A DNA stretch of 64,000 bases, taken from contig SSBO01000012.1 of NCBI GenBank assembly GCA_005281725.1, forward strand, positions 8,345,099-8,409,098, given 5' to 3'. This stretch comes from Wuchereria bancrofti. Lineage: Eukaryota; Nematoda; Chromadorea; Rhabditida; Onchocercidae. Positions within the stretch are counted from its first letter, which is position 1; every line of letters starts with the position of its first letter. A model generated the notes under the pieces. The model did not search any database, was not told the DNA's origin, and was given only the letters and a program-made list of their open reading frames with translations. The translations under genes were made by a program, and so were the position numbers. This document shows positions 24,509-35,954 of the stretch, in pieces.

Positions 24509-27258
24509 TTACCACTTACTTCCAGCGTCAGTAGTCTTACGATCCTGTAACCCCGATCCATCCTCATATTTCGCATTATTGTCTAGGATTCGCTCATCCT
24601 CTACACTTCGTAAACCAAATTGACTGAAGATATTCTGCAATTTGATCATGCAGTGTTTTATCAAGAAATACTAGCTAATAGGCTGCATGCTTAAGTCCAT
24701 ATGTTTACTTTTGCTTCGGTGGTCATTAATGTTGCGATATCTGCAATGGTAGCCTCTTGTCCAGTTTCCAAATCAATCATCTGACACTGCAACTTCATTT
24801 GATGCCCATTTAATGGTAATATTTGAACATAAACCGAATTTGTTCGGTTTGTCACATGACTGTTGAGGATTGTTTGGATGGCATCCTTTTCTCCAGAACT
24901 ATCAGTCTGAAACGGTTTCATCTAATAATAACAATTAAAATGATCAAGAAAGAAAAAAAAAATCGTTGCTTACAGCATATTCAATAGCAAATAAACTGGA
25001 GCTATCAGAATTAATTACCTTTTGTTGGATAATGCTATTATCATTTCTATATTCCGCATTACTGATAAAATTTTCCATTAATATAGTAGGTACCACACTC
25101 TGAATTAAAAAAAGTTAAGCTTGTTTTTTGATATTTTCTACAAATAGGTTTGCTAATAACCTGTGGGAGCTTTAATCGTTGACATTCATTTGGTAAAATA
25201 GAGGATACAAGCAAAGTATAAGCATCACTTGATTTCATCTTTTGACTTGGAATCATTTTTATCGTGTGATTCACCACTGTTGCTACTATCTTATGCTGCA
25301 ATGCAAAAAATGAAGTATTGAAATTTCTTCAAATTACTGTTAATCTTTTTTTTATTTATATAAACATCATTTAATGTTAGTATCACTCAGTTTTGTTACG
25401 CAATATTTTTTCAAGCTAATTATACCATCCAATATTCTCTTATATCAATACTTTGCAGCACCATTTTCGTTTAATTTTTGGCCTTAAACTTAAACACTGT
25501 AAGGAACATTATTTTCTTTAAAGCATTCATGTTTCTCTCCTTCCTCTTTCTCTCTCTCCCCTCCTAGACATTTGTGTATAGTTACAAAAATCCTGCAAAA
25601 TTGACCAGTAAGGTTGAGTGACCGATTGAACATTCTTTCTCAGCCATATGCTGGATGCAGTTAATGAAACATGCTGACGAGCTATAAATATCAATTTTAA
25701 TTTAAAAAAAAAAAAAACATTAAATAAAATGAAATTATCAATTATTCAGCACAGAGATTTAAATGTTTTAACTTGAGAATTATGGTCATGAATGAGTAAC
25801 AGTGATACCTGCATAAATTGTAAAGATTGGGAATCTGGAAGAGTTTGTTTCTATTATCATCAGATATATTTGTTACACCATTTTTCGTTTCCTTTGATGC
25901 CTTAGAAAGAGTTTTTCCCATCTTGCATTGGTTATCACAAGTGAAGTAAATAATCGTTGAATGAGCATACAGACATGGAAAAATGTCTCCAAATGCTACA
26001 AAATAGATGATCTAATAATTAGCTCATAGACTTAATGTTACCATATCAATTATGTAAATAAGGCTTTTATGAAATCTGATTTAGGCACTGCAATGAGATG
26101 ATAAGGCTGGCTGTATTGTGATATGATAATATGTCATTTCAGTGGCTTTACGTAAAAATTTAATGTCTCCATCATGTATACAAAGCCGCAAATGGTTTGA
26201 ATTAGTAACACTTTAATCGTTAGATCAGCCAAACTGGACTTCTCTAAACCTTCTCTGGAATTTCTTTTCAGAAAATGCTTACATCATTAATAATACAGCA
26301 ATAAATATAGATCGGATAAATGCTGCATGCCTGTACAATCAGTTTATGGTTAACTGAAACATATTATAATTAAAATAAATTTAGGAAACCTTCCTCGCTG
26401 AAGGTGCAAAGATGATCGATGATTATTGTGGTAATGTCAAGCAGTGCATCTTTGCAACTTGTATTATGATGAAGGCATCGTTGGAATATATCAAAATGGC
26501 TGAAACAGTATTGAAAATTTTTAGGATGAAAACAACAAAAATTAATCACATAATATTTCCCCGTTTCTCACGTCCATTATGTGCAATTCATATTAACAAT
26601 GCATATTCTATCATAACAATTATTATTTTCGAAAACCCAAATATTTGGATATTTTTTATCAGTAATTAACCTACCTACATATGTTACCAATTTCATCAAC
26701 AGAACGTTGTCCAGCAAACGGTTGCTCTAACATACTAGCAACCTCATCCAAACAAACTTGTAAGCAGTCTGATGGTTGTAAACTTTCTAAAAAGTTGAAT
26801 AGGTCGAAACCATTCATATAAGCACCTGAATGAAAAAGTTTCCTTTATAATTTGATTATATTACTTGTTAACTTTAAATTAAAACTTCATGATTTATTCT
26901 GCAATAGACGCATTCCCAATTTTCAGGAAGTTTTCTCATTCCCTGTGTGAATTAACTTATAACAAAGATTTTTTGATAAATAGTCAGAAAGAATAAAAAT
27001 AGATGATCTTAGATGCATAATTTAATCCAAATATATATTTAATTAAAGGAGTCAAAAATGTTAACCGTTAAGTAAATTTTGCACCAATTCACTTTTCGCC
27101 AAATAATTCGTTTTCAAAGTATTACTCTCTGTAGGCACCGTTACATGTGAGGGTTGTAGTTTCTTCGTTTCATCACTTTTTCTATCATTTTGGATAAAAA
27201 ATGTGTTTGATATTGCCATGTTAATAGATAATAAAATAATCAGTGATAAACGTACCAT
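24509..27258 (-). CDS. Secreted protein of unknown function, cysteine-containing
   Basis: Not recognised. Exons: 27258-27066, 26825-26675, 25995-25809, 25681-25606, 25295-25161, 25099-25019, 24921-24709, 24634-24509. It begins with a signal peptide (MVRLSLIILLSINMAIS), then a polar linker, then a cysteine-bearing part (SDCLQVCLDEV, NICR, FPCLYAH, FTCDNQCKMGK, CFINCIQHM, KECS) and a C-terminal part without obvious domains. Between 26675 (phase 2) and 25995 (phase 1) the phases do not match, so a short exon is missing; an 8-nt and a 5-nt candidate exist and I cannot choose. The stop at 24509 lies inside a good donor (GTAAGT), so the gene may continue downstream. Good donors and acceptors support it as a real gene. 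Total about 390 aa, presumably exported or in the secretory path. Confidence 0.65.
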
Positions 27259-28815
27259 AATGTGATGTCAATCTAAAATGTTCATTAACATGTAGTTTTC
27301 ATTTCGGTACATATCTCAACAAAATTGATAATGACTCAACCGTTCCATTTTCAAAACTTATCAATGTCGGAATTGGACTTATTTGGACACTAAATCGCTT
27401 ACAAAAAAATGAATTTTAAAAACTAATCTTTTAAACATTTTGGTCAAATAAAATTGCAGACAAAAATTAATTCTCACAAATCTTAAAAAACTTCTGGAAA
27501 ACATATTAATTCAAGTAAGAAGCAATAAACTCTGAACTTGGTCCTATGTTGAATGACTAGAATGAAACAATGATAGATTTATAAGGGGTGGTCAAGTTCG
27601 GTCATGCCCGATTATTCATATATATATATGTATATATATATAAATCAGAAGTAATCTGTAAGAAATAATTAGTAACAACGATCGCCGCATGGATTATCTT
27701 GGCTCAATGAGTATCGCTGAATCATTTATTTATTTCGAATTAGTAAAATTAAAATTGAATTATTGACATTAGCAATGAAACTCGTGTAAAATATCTGATG
27801 AAGGAGCAATTATTTTATTTTTTATATTCCTTTAATGCAATAGCAATTATTTTATTTTTTATATTCCTTTAATGCAATTGCTATCAGAAATATTTTGAGT
27901 TGCTAAATGCTTCTTTCATATAAATTATTAATAATTCCTGAAAAATGTTCATAAATATCACAAATGATACTAAGAGGTTGTTCAGTAATAGGAGATCTTT
28001 GGTGAATAAAAAAAAGTTCTGAAAATCCTTCTAGTGTATCAGAAATTACTAAAAATAAAGTAATGTCTCATTCGGTACTATTTTCTAAATAGTATCACGA
28101 TTAATTAGTTTGTCTCAGGTAATTTTTTTTTTTTTGATAAGAGATTGCATTTTCTGATCTTTAAAAGCTTCAATTTATCAACGATAATATCTCATTATTA
28201 TAAGGTTGAAGTCCATTTTTTGTTTCCACTTAATAATTGATTTTTCTGTAAATTTCTATTCTATCCAGAAAATTTTTTTTCATACCTTTTAAGTTATACT
28301 TGCATTAAGTACAAAAAGAAACAGAAATACGTTTTAGTTTGGTAGTCCATATTACCCTAAACATATTTTGATCATGATGTTTTCAGGTAAAACTTGATTG
28401 GACAATGGCAAGTTCGAAACGATCTCACGAATGTAACGTTGCGGATGGACATTCATAACGACATTTTGTAAAATATCAGGTTTTTAAATTCAGATTTCAG
28501 GGTAAAACTTATATAATATGATGTGCCATAACATCAATGTATTAATGTTATTGCAAGATTACTTGAATGACTAAATAATTTAAATAATATATTTTGAATA
28601 TAAAATGCAAATAAGTGAATCTAAATGAATACAACAGACATATAAATATATTTTGTAATAATTGATAAGTGAATAGTAAGATAAAAAATATTTTCAAGTT
28701 TGAATTAAAACTGAGCAAATTATTATGTTAATGATTCTATTAGAAAATGTTAAATTTAATGCTACATAATTAAGTTGATCGTATTGCATTCAGGAATGCA
28801 TGTGAAACACCGAAT
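27259..28815. other. Intergenic region between divergent genes
   Basis: Very AT-rich, with a TA-dinucleotide stretch at about 27618-27643 and an exact tandem duplication at 27805-27878. Should contain promoters of the secreted-protein gene (-) and the LAPTM-like gene (+). No coding signal seen. Confidence 0.5.
27805..27878. repeat. Exact two-copy 37-nt tandem repeat
   Basis: 27805-27841 and 27842-27878 are identical (start AGCAATTATTTTATTTTT). Perfect identity in non-coding DNA points to a recent duplication. Confidence 0.92.
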
Positions 28816-30589
28816 ATGTCAGCAACAAGACAGAAAACGCTGATTAGCAGAAGAGTTTACATTTAATTTTGATTTTTTAATTTTACAAAAATTAATAAGC
28901 ATTTTATTCAGCCATTCATTTTATAGGCTCAACAAAAAAATCATTCATTGATTAAAATCCGAAACTATATTCAATCAACAAACTCTCCAAACAACGATAT
29001 GGATAGGGATAATAATGATCCAGCTAAACAACTAGCCAATTATAAATTAGCCAATACCTACACTTTTTTTGGTACTATTCACATTAAGGTATTGTTTTAT
29101 TGGAAATTATAACTAAATCAAAGCTTGATGCAAAAATTTTCCATTTTTTGGTTCATTGATTATGTAAGGCGTTAACTAATTATACTTTAATTTGACAATA
29201 TTTCACATTCAAATATAATAGAGTTGTTCAAATGTAACAGCTTGAAGCCAAAAACTTGAAAGTATCATTGTCTCAAAACTTTTAACCTTTCAACTTCATA
29301 TTTACTTTATCACATATGATATCATTCATCCGTGTCTAATTAAGTCAGACTTGTAACTTTATGCTGCAATAATATTTAAGTCGCTTTCGAAAGTATTTTA
29401 TTCTATTTTTTTTCAGTTGTGTATTTATAAATTTCCAGTGATTAAAATTAAATAACAAATTTTCAGACATCAGCAGCAGTGTTAATTGTATTTTACATGC
29501 TTTCATTAGCTGCTGCTGATTTGGCGATTGATGTGATAGCGATTGATTCATCGTCTTCTGCATATGCAACTACCGCAAGTACAATAGCACTACTGGTAAT
29601 ATTATTAGCACAGTATGGAATTTGGAAAGAATCGTCCTTATGCTTATTTCCACTGATATTTATTCAGGTCAGTAATTCCGATATCCATTAAAAATATTAC
29701 CTCTCATAAAGGATATTATGTGAAACAACATTCAAATAAAATGATGCATAGTTGAAATTTTAATAAAATATTTTTAAGTTTCCATCTATATTTCAATTCT
29801 TTTCAACTGAAAAAATTTTCTTAAATTTGTTGTTTTAGATAGTGTTAGGTGCAATGATGATATTAGCACTTGCTTTTTCATGTTTCATTGAATTTTATTG
29901 CTTTCTTATTGAAGCTTGTCCAGGCGGTAATGTTTTTTTTTGCAAAATTTCGAATAATTATTATTAAGATGAATAATTCATTATCTCTTCTAAGATCATT
30001 TAACTTAACTTTTGTTAAACTACCAATTTGTTTTTCATCAACTCCTCTTTTTTTCCTGTTGTCATCCATATGTATAATTAGCATCACTTCACCTACTAAT
30101 TTAAACTAATATTATAATAAATGAAAAAGAATATTTTAGCCAGTTTAGCCACTGCAAAATTAAATAGCTTAGTTATACTTTGAACTATGTTTACTCTCAT
30201 TGTACTTTCAACATTCCAGGCCGTTTTCTTATAGTTGGTATGGGAAGTGCTATATTTTGTGTGTCGCACTGTTATTGCATTCTAATCACATGGCTCTGTT
30301 GGAAATATTTTCGCTATATAGAAAAAGTAAGTTTTGTAAAAACATTTATTGGATCAATTCTTGCTTTTTTAAACGATATTATTTTCCTGCTACCCAAACA
30401 TTTCATTTAATTCCTATTCCACTTTCAACTTTTCCATCATAATATGTTCTTATCATATTGATATCCTAATTTTTCTTCTAGAAAGCAGAATTAGAACAAA
30501 CATGGCACATCGAAACAATTGATGATGACATTGATGAAAATGTTCTTATTGATAATGTACCATTTAATGCAAATTTTACTCAGTGTTAA
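28816..30589 (+). CDS. LAPTM4-like four-transmembrane protein (copy 1)
   Basis: Exons: 28816-28854, 28927-29088, 29467-29667, 29839-29926, 30220-30326, 30482-30589; 234 aa, close to the usual 220-240 aa of LAPTM4 proteins. The first exon is the least certain; translation could instead start at ATG 28999. Four hydrophobic segments are clear (VLIVFYMLSLAAA; IALLVILLAQYGIW; GAMMILALAFSCFIEF; GMGSAIFCVSHCYCILI). Two marks suggest LAPTM4: GTIHIKTSA before TM1, where LAPTM4 has CHVRTGT, and WLCWKYFRYIEK after TM4, where LAPTM4 has a similar Cys/Tyr-rich RYI end. The tail is acidic (DDDIDENVLID). LAPTM4 proteins reside in late endosomes and lysosomes; that location here is inference. It faces the minus-strand relative at 32.2-34.9 kb. 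Confidence 0.7.
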
Positions 30590-32164
30590 TTAATTGAACG
30601 ACAGTTCTATTTCCTTGTGCATTATTAATATTAATTGTAAATTATTATTGGTAATTTTGCAGTTCTTGTTCCAGATATCTCATTAATGTAAATTTTAGAA
30701 AGCAATCTTCTTCACTCCAAAATTCCATCGCTCTAGTCACAAAGCGCTTCAATAATTTCGGAATAAAATTCTGATTCTTGAGTAATATTTATAAATTATC
30801 AACACATTTTTTCCTTTAGCATCTCTGTATGTCTTTCCCCTCCTATTGTTCCATTCTTTTTTGTCAACTTTGCAGTATTTCTACCCCTTATTCTGTTTAT
30901 TTTATTGAAGGTTATATTTAAAAATAATTTTGTAGAAAAAGAAAATAAATTGGAAAATTTCGCTATTTCAGAAACAACTATACCATATAGATCAGTTGTT
31001 CTGTGCGACTGTCACAGTGCAATTGAGCATTTATGAAATATAAAATATACATCCACTTTTGATCCATAATTCCCAGTTAACTAAAATTCATTTCTAAAAG
31101 AGAGTCAAACTTCTGTGTAGATGAAATACAACTAAAAAATCAAAATATAACCACCAGAAATTTGAGGAGCGGTATATCACTCTGTAAGAAACAGTTTTAT
31201 TTCAATTATCTTATGATAGGTTTTATTTTTAATTCAACTCCAGTACAAAACTGTTATTTCAGTTATAAAACTGCTGTACTCATTTTCGTATCAACTCAGT
31301 TAGTGTTTGAAAAATATATACTGAGCATATACTGAACTGAACATATTGAACATATTAAACATATAAAAAATATGTAATGAACAAATATAAACGTTAATAC
31401 ATAACACAAGTATGTTTTCTCTACAAAATTTTCACTATCTTCTGCATCAAAGCGAGTTTGAGTAATACCCTACCATAACATACTCATTGATTATTATATC
31501 ATAACAGTTATATGCAATTTTCATGATTCATTCTCGTTTTTTTTTTTTTTTTTTCACTCATATAATCTATTTTTACTCTAAATTGTTGTTGACATTATCA
31601 TTCTTCCAATATCTAATTATTTTTGTTTGAAATATTTTAACTTTATAAGATAATGATTTATAACGTTTGGCCAAATGAAAAGAATTCAAAGGAGGTGTTA
31701 AAAATTGTGGGAAATCGAAGAAAGCATCAAATAATGATTAAATGATTCATGATTAATTGCTGTCGGCGTTATCTTTCTCAATCGTTTCGCATTGTTCCTT
31801 TTCTGATAAATAATTACAGTAGCAACAGCTAATGAATAATAGTAAGACCTGTAATCATTTAATTATTCAGCTTTGTGCTGACAAGCTAATTTGATTTGTT
31901 AGGACGTTACTTATTTTGATTGGTGATAAAAGTCTTAAAATCAAAAAGAAATTAACAAAAAAGCTCGCAGTGTCACTTGTCAAAAATTCTATTTAAAATC
32001 ACTCATTAGTAGCTGTGCATTTATATTATTTAGAAAGATTTCTTTTTCTTTTTTTGAAATGTTTGTAATTTAATGCACTGACTAATAGACCATATTCCTC
32101 ATACATAAAATTAATGAGTAGGAATGAAAGAAAGGATAAGTTGGACAGTTACTCTATCTATCTT
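30590..32164. other. Intergenic region between convergent LAPTM-like genes
   Basis: AT-rich 3' flanks. Around 31310-31380 there are irregular short repeats of an ACTGAACATATTGAACATAT type, and a T-run at about 31538-31554. A downstream exon of the minus-strand gene could be hidden here, but none stands out. Confidence 0.4.
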
Positions 32165-34905
32165 TCAAAATAAATGTTTCACCTGAAATGAAAAAAATAC
32201 CAATAGTGATATGAAAATGATTCGTTCAACTTGACTGAACAACTCTAAATGATTACTGCAAACAGCATCGCTACCGCAATCACTGCTAAAGCTTTCCTCT
32301 GATCGAGAACGCCACTGAGATATTATGGTTGCATGTATCTAAAATGTTTCGAAAAATTAAAATATTAAAAAAAAATCATACTGCAAGCTTTTTAATAGCC
32401 AGTATTATCGTTTAGCATTCAAAGACTAGAATTCCTGAAAGAGACTAAGGAACAACAATTGTCAGTCAAATTATTCCATTTAATTAGCTATGAAAGGGAC
32501 AGTCAACCAACGATTTCAGAATTCAAAATTCAATGAAGTTTTTCTTATTTCAATTTTATTTGTAATGTTGAAAATTTATCGAAAATTTACCTTATGTTGA
32601 TTGGCAACAGCGAATGCTGACAGACTAAGCTGAACAAATATTTGTACCAGTAACATCACTATGTACTGAAAATGAAACAATTATTTGGATAGTGTAAAAT
32701 TATGCTTAGATTGAACAAAATTAAAATTATATAAGATTTAAATAGTATTTGATAGCAAATGTTGTAATCCATTTTTCACTGACGTACTATCTATATTCTC
32801 TCTCTTCCATCATAAACAAAATTTCTCGGACTTCAAAAGTTAAAAATGCTCTCAACGTTAGTGAAAAAAGTGTGATAGCATAATGAGTACAAGATTTGCT
32901 GGTCTTGCGCTATTGATTTGTTTCTAGTTTTATCAATGTGAGTGTAAAAATAGGTGGAATAGAATAAATAGCTAAATCGGGATCATAAAAATTAGTCAGT
33001 TTTCTCTAATTGACCGCATGTTAGATAATACTTAACAACCGTCTAGCAATTCATCAAAAATACTCACGTTGCTTATCGTTAATACCGAAATCATGTTGAA
33101 TTGATTTTAGATTTTAAAGAAATCAGATTTTAGATTTAAAGCAAGAAAATAAAAGTGTTTATAGATATGTTGTATATGTTAGAAATTAATCACAGATGTC
33201 AACTACCAATCAATAGGAAATTGGAAGAAATTTAGTCAAATATTTCAATGAAATACATGTTAATAATGACTATTTATTTCCTTTTATCGAATATTTTTAA
33301 AAAGAAATTAATTTTTCAGGTTTTTCATTATTTCCTTGCCATATCAGTAACTCATTCAGTGAACTCGGAAAATTACGCTTACCAGGAACATACAAAATGA
33401 GCTACACAATACCAATGATACAATTCCGAGTACCGATAATAAAAATATTGAAATACTCGTTGCGCCAACAAAAAACACGGCAAGTGAATACTAAAATGTG
33501 TGCCGTTTATGTCGTGCTTATGAATGTATTTAAAAATAAGTATTTCAGATACATTAATAACTCTAAAAATCAATTTTTCATATTTTGAAATGTACAGAAT
33601 TTTACATAATGTTCATTTCATCTTATTGATAAACATACCTGATGATGATCCGCAACAGGATTGGGAGAAATTCCCGCGGTTGGAGGTGAAAACCATGAGA
33701 ATACAGCAATGAATAATGAAAAAATCGAAATTAACTATAATGAATATGTTTATAAAAAGTATTCGAAGTCTAGAATGTTTTCCTCTCTTTTCAAAAATTT
33801 AAGAGAGAGAGAAAAAAAAGAAACAAAAGGAATGAAATTTTATGAATACTTGCTTATAACGATCGCTTTAATAATCGATTGAATTGATATCAATGTTGGA
33901 AAATGAAAAAAAAATTAAGGACTGTGATGAAATTCCCTACGGACGACGACGACCAGCAGCTTATGGTTGCCTTGTCAATTAGATATCATTCAAAGAGTAG
34001 CTAACCATCTCTAATGCTTCTTCATCCAACTAAACTATACGATGTCTGGACATTTAAGATTACTAAACTCTTATTTAATAACAAAATTAAAAAACTTGAG
34101 AAAAAAAAAACAAACTTAGGGAGTAATTTAATAAGCATTAATATATTTGATTTGACAAGTTTGTGACTGCCAAAATATGCATATTGACAATCATATTAGT
34201 ATTGCTCTCAGATTCTCCCCTTTCATGCTTATTTGATTGTATTTGTTCAAAATCATAACGAAATAAGATAAATTAAATAAAGAAGGAAAAGAGGGGGAGA
34301 AAAATAGAGAGCTTTCGTTTTCTATTTTCTAGAAATGGAGAAAAAGAAAAACAGTAATGAATAAATCCACATGTAAACGAAAAAATATTGAATTTAGTGA
34401 TTGTTAAATTAATGAGGAAATAAAATACATTATATTTTGTAAACAGCAAAAAAAAATTGGTATGATTGGTTGAACTTTTTTCTTTTTTTCAGGATAAATA
34501 ATATCAACTTACCGCAAATATGGAATTGAATGTGAGCGCAGTGATTTTCAACTGTTGAATGAGGAAAGCAGGAAGCATAGAGAGGAAAAAAGAAAGAGAT
34601 TGAGAGAGAAAGAGAGAGGGAGAATGAGACGGAAAGGTATAAGGTGATACGACTTTTCCTGTGACAGTGAATAATGAATTAGTTCATCGAATTCAATTCG
34701 TTTTATGATTTGATTGAGAAGTTTACGAAAAATTTGCGAAGCGAATGATCAACAACTCTTGCAGTAGTGAACATTATTCTCACCATCTGCTTATGTTTGT
34801 TAGTATGTGTGTATGTATACGTATGTATGTATGTATTACATGGCAGCCACATCTTGTACACTCGTATTCGGTATGAGTGAACTTCTGTGGGCATTCTTTT
34901 TTTTT
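32165..34905 (-). CDS. LAPTM4-like four-transmembrane protein (copy 2)
   Basis: Exons: 34905-34840, 34551-34513, 33734-33639, 33490-33383, 32665-32591, 32338-32165, all phase 0; 185 aa as read. The first listed exon encodes a cysteine motif CTRCGCH directly before the first membrane segment, the usual N-terminal signature of nematode LAPTM-like proteins; TM1-TM4 follow (FSLFIAVFSWF; SISIFLLSVLGIVSLVL; YIVMLLVQIFVQLSLSAF; IIFISLLVFFSF). A loop between TM3 and TM4 holds a close cysteine pair (SDCGSDAVCS). No ATG is found in frame upstream of KKKECPQKF, so a first exon is missing. The stop at 32165 lies just past a possible donor (GTGAAA), so the C-terminus may also be incomplete. It could be an unrelated tetraspan, but the cysteine motif and neighbour favour the LAPTM-like reading. 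Confidence 0.6.
34579..34625. repeat. GA-rich tract (polypyrimidine tract on the minus strand)
   Basis: Irregular GA/GAA repeats. On the minus strand this is a CT-rich run just upstream of the acceptor at 34552, so it may act as an extended polypyrimidine tract. A GTAT-type microsatellite lies close by at about 34804-34835. Confidence 0.7.
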
Positions 34906-35169
34906 CTAAGTATTACATCTTTCACTTCTAATACAGCTGAACTGAATCATTTGCTCGAAAAGAAAAAAAAATGATACATAACCGGAAAATTGCTTTGACT
35001 TTTAATAATACATCCTTGCATCTGTTAGAACACTATCGCTTTGATTCCCCTTTTTATTAAATGATAATTCTATTTTCAATGCATAGTTGAATTTCGTAGT
35101 TTTGTTTCCTTTTTCTTAAAACACAATAAACAGGTTTCCACAGCTGCACTACTCATTAGTAGCTTCCTT

Positions 35170-35370
35170 ATGGAAGTGACTTTAAATGATAAGAGGAATT
35201 TGTTAAGTCTGTTGGACAAATTAAACGAAGTGGTATTAATCTACAATATGTGGCATATAGCAGATGCCGGGAAGATGCGCCATTACGGTCGCAAAAAAAA
35301 AGAAAGTGTTGCTTTCCAACGAAAGCTATTATGTGAAATTATTCTATTACAATGTGAAGCAGTACCATAA
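35170..35370 (+). CDS. Possible small protein or last exon, unrecognised
   Basis: A 66-codon ATG frame with balanced composition for this AT-rich genome (for example DKRNLLSLLDKLNEVV and MRHYGRKKKESV). The frame stays open upstream to a CAG at 35132, so it could be a terminal exon or a trans-spliced small gene. No homology recognised; it lies upstream of the minus-strand LAPTM-like gene and downstream of the STAT gene end. Confidence 0.25.
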   Translation: MEVTLNDKRNLLSLLDKLNEVVLIYNMWHIADAGKMRHYGRKKKESVAFQRKLLCEIILLQCEAVP

Positions 35371-35954
35371 ATACGACTATTCAAATAGGAAATTCAACTA
35401 ATTCCACAAAAGTGACAATATATTATGCACATCAAATTGCTAAATTAGAGAGATTAATGCTTAGTAACTTCAAAAACATGAAATTTATATCTATGGCACT
35501 TCCAACTATGACACTTGAATAGAGTTTTAGACAAATAAATTAGAATTATAAAGTTTTAGATCAGCAGATAAATGTGGTAATGAATTCTATGTACAAACAA
35601 AATCGATATCTCAGTAATTTGTGAAGACACTGACATTTTGTAACTATCACTGGAACTAAGCTATCAAGTCATCCTGTTGAATGTACCCTTCAGCAATGAC
35701 TGACTACCAGATACTACATCTGTCCAGTCATCTCCTTGAGACTTTGAGTCTCTTATTAATCGCCAAACTTTTTTTCTTGCTTCTGTATATGAAAAATCAT
35801 GCTGTATCGCTTATTTGGTACTGATTAAAGTATAGGAAAAGAACTATGTACATTTGTCTAGGAATCCATTTTCAACATATAACATAATCCAATGCATCCA
35901 TATTGTATTTCACAACAATCTGAATTTAAAAAGCAATGGAAATTGTCGAAGGCA

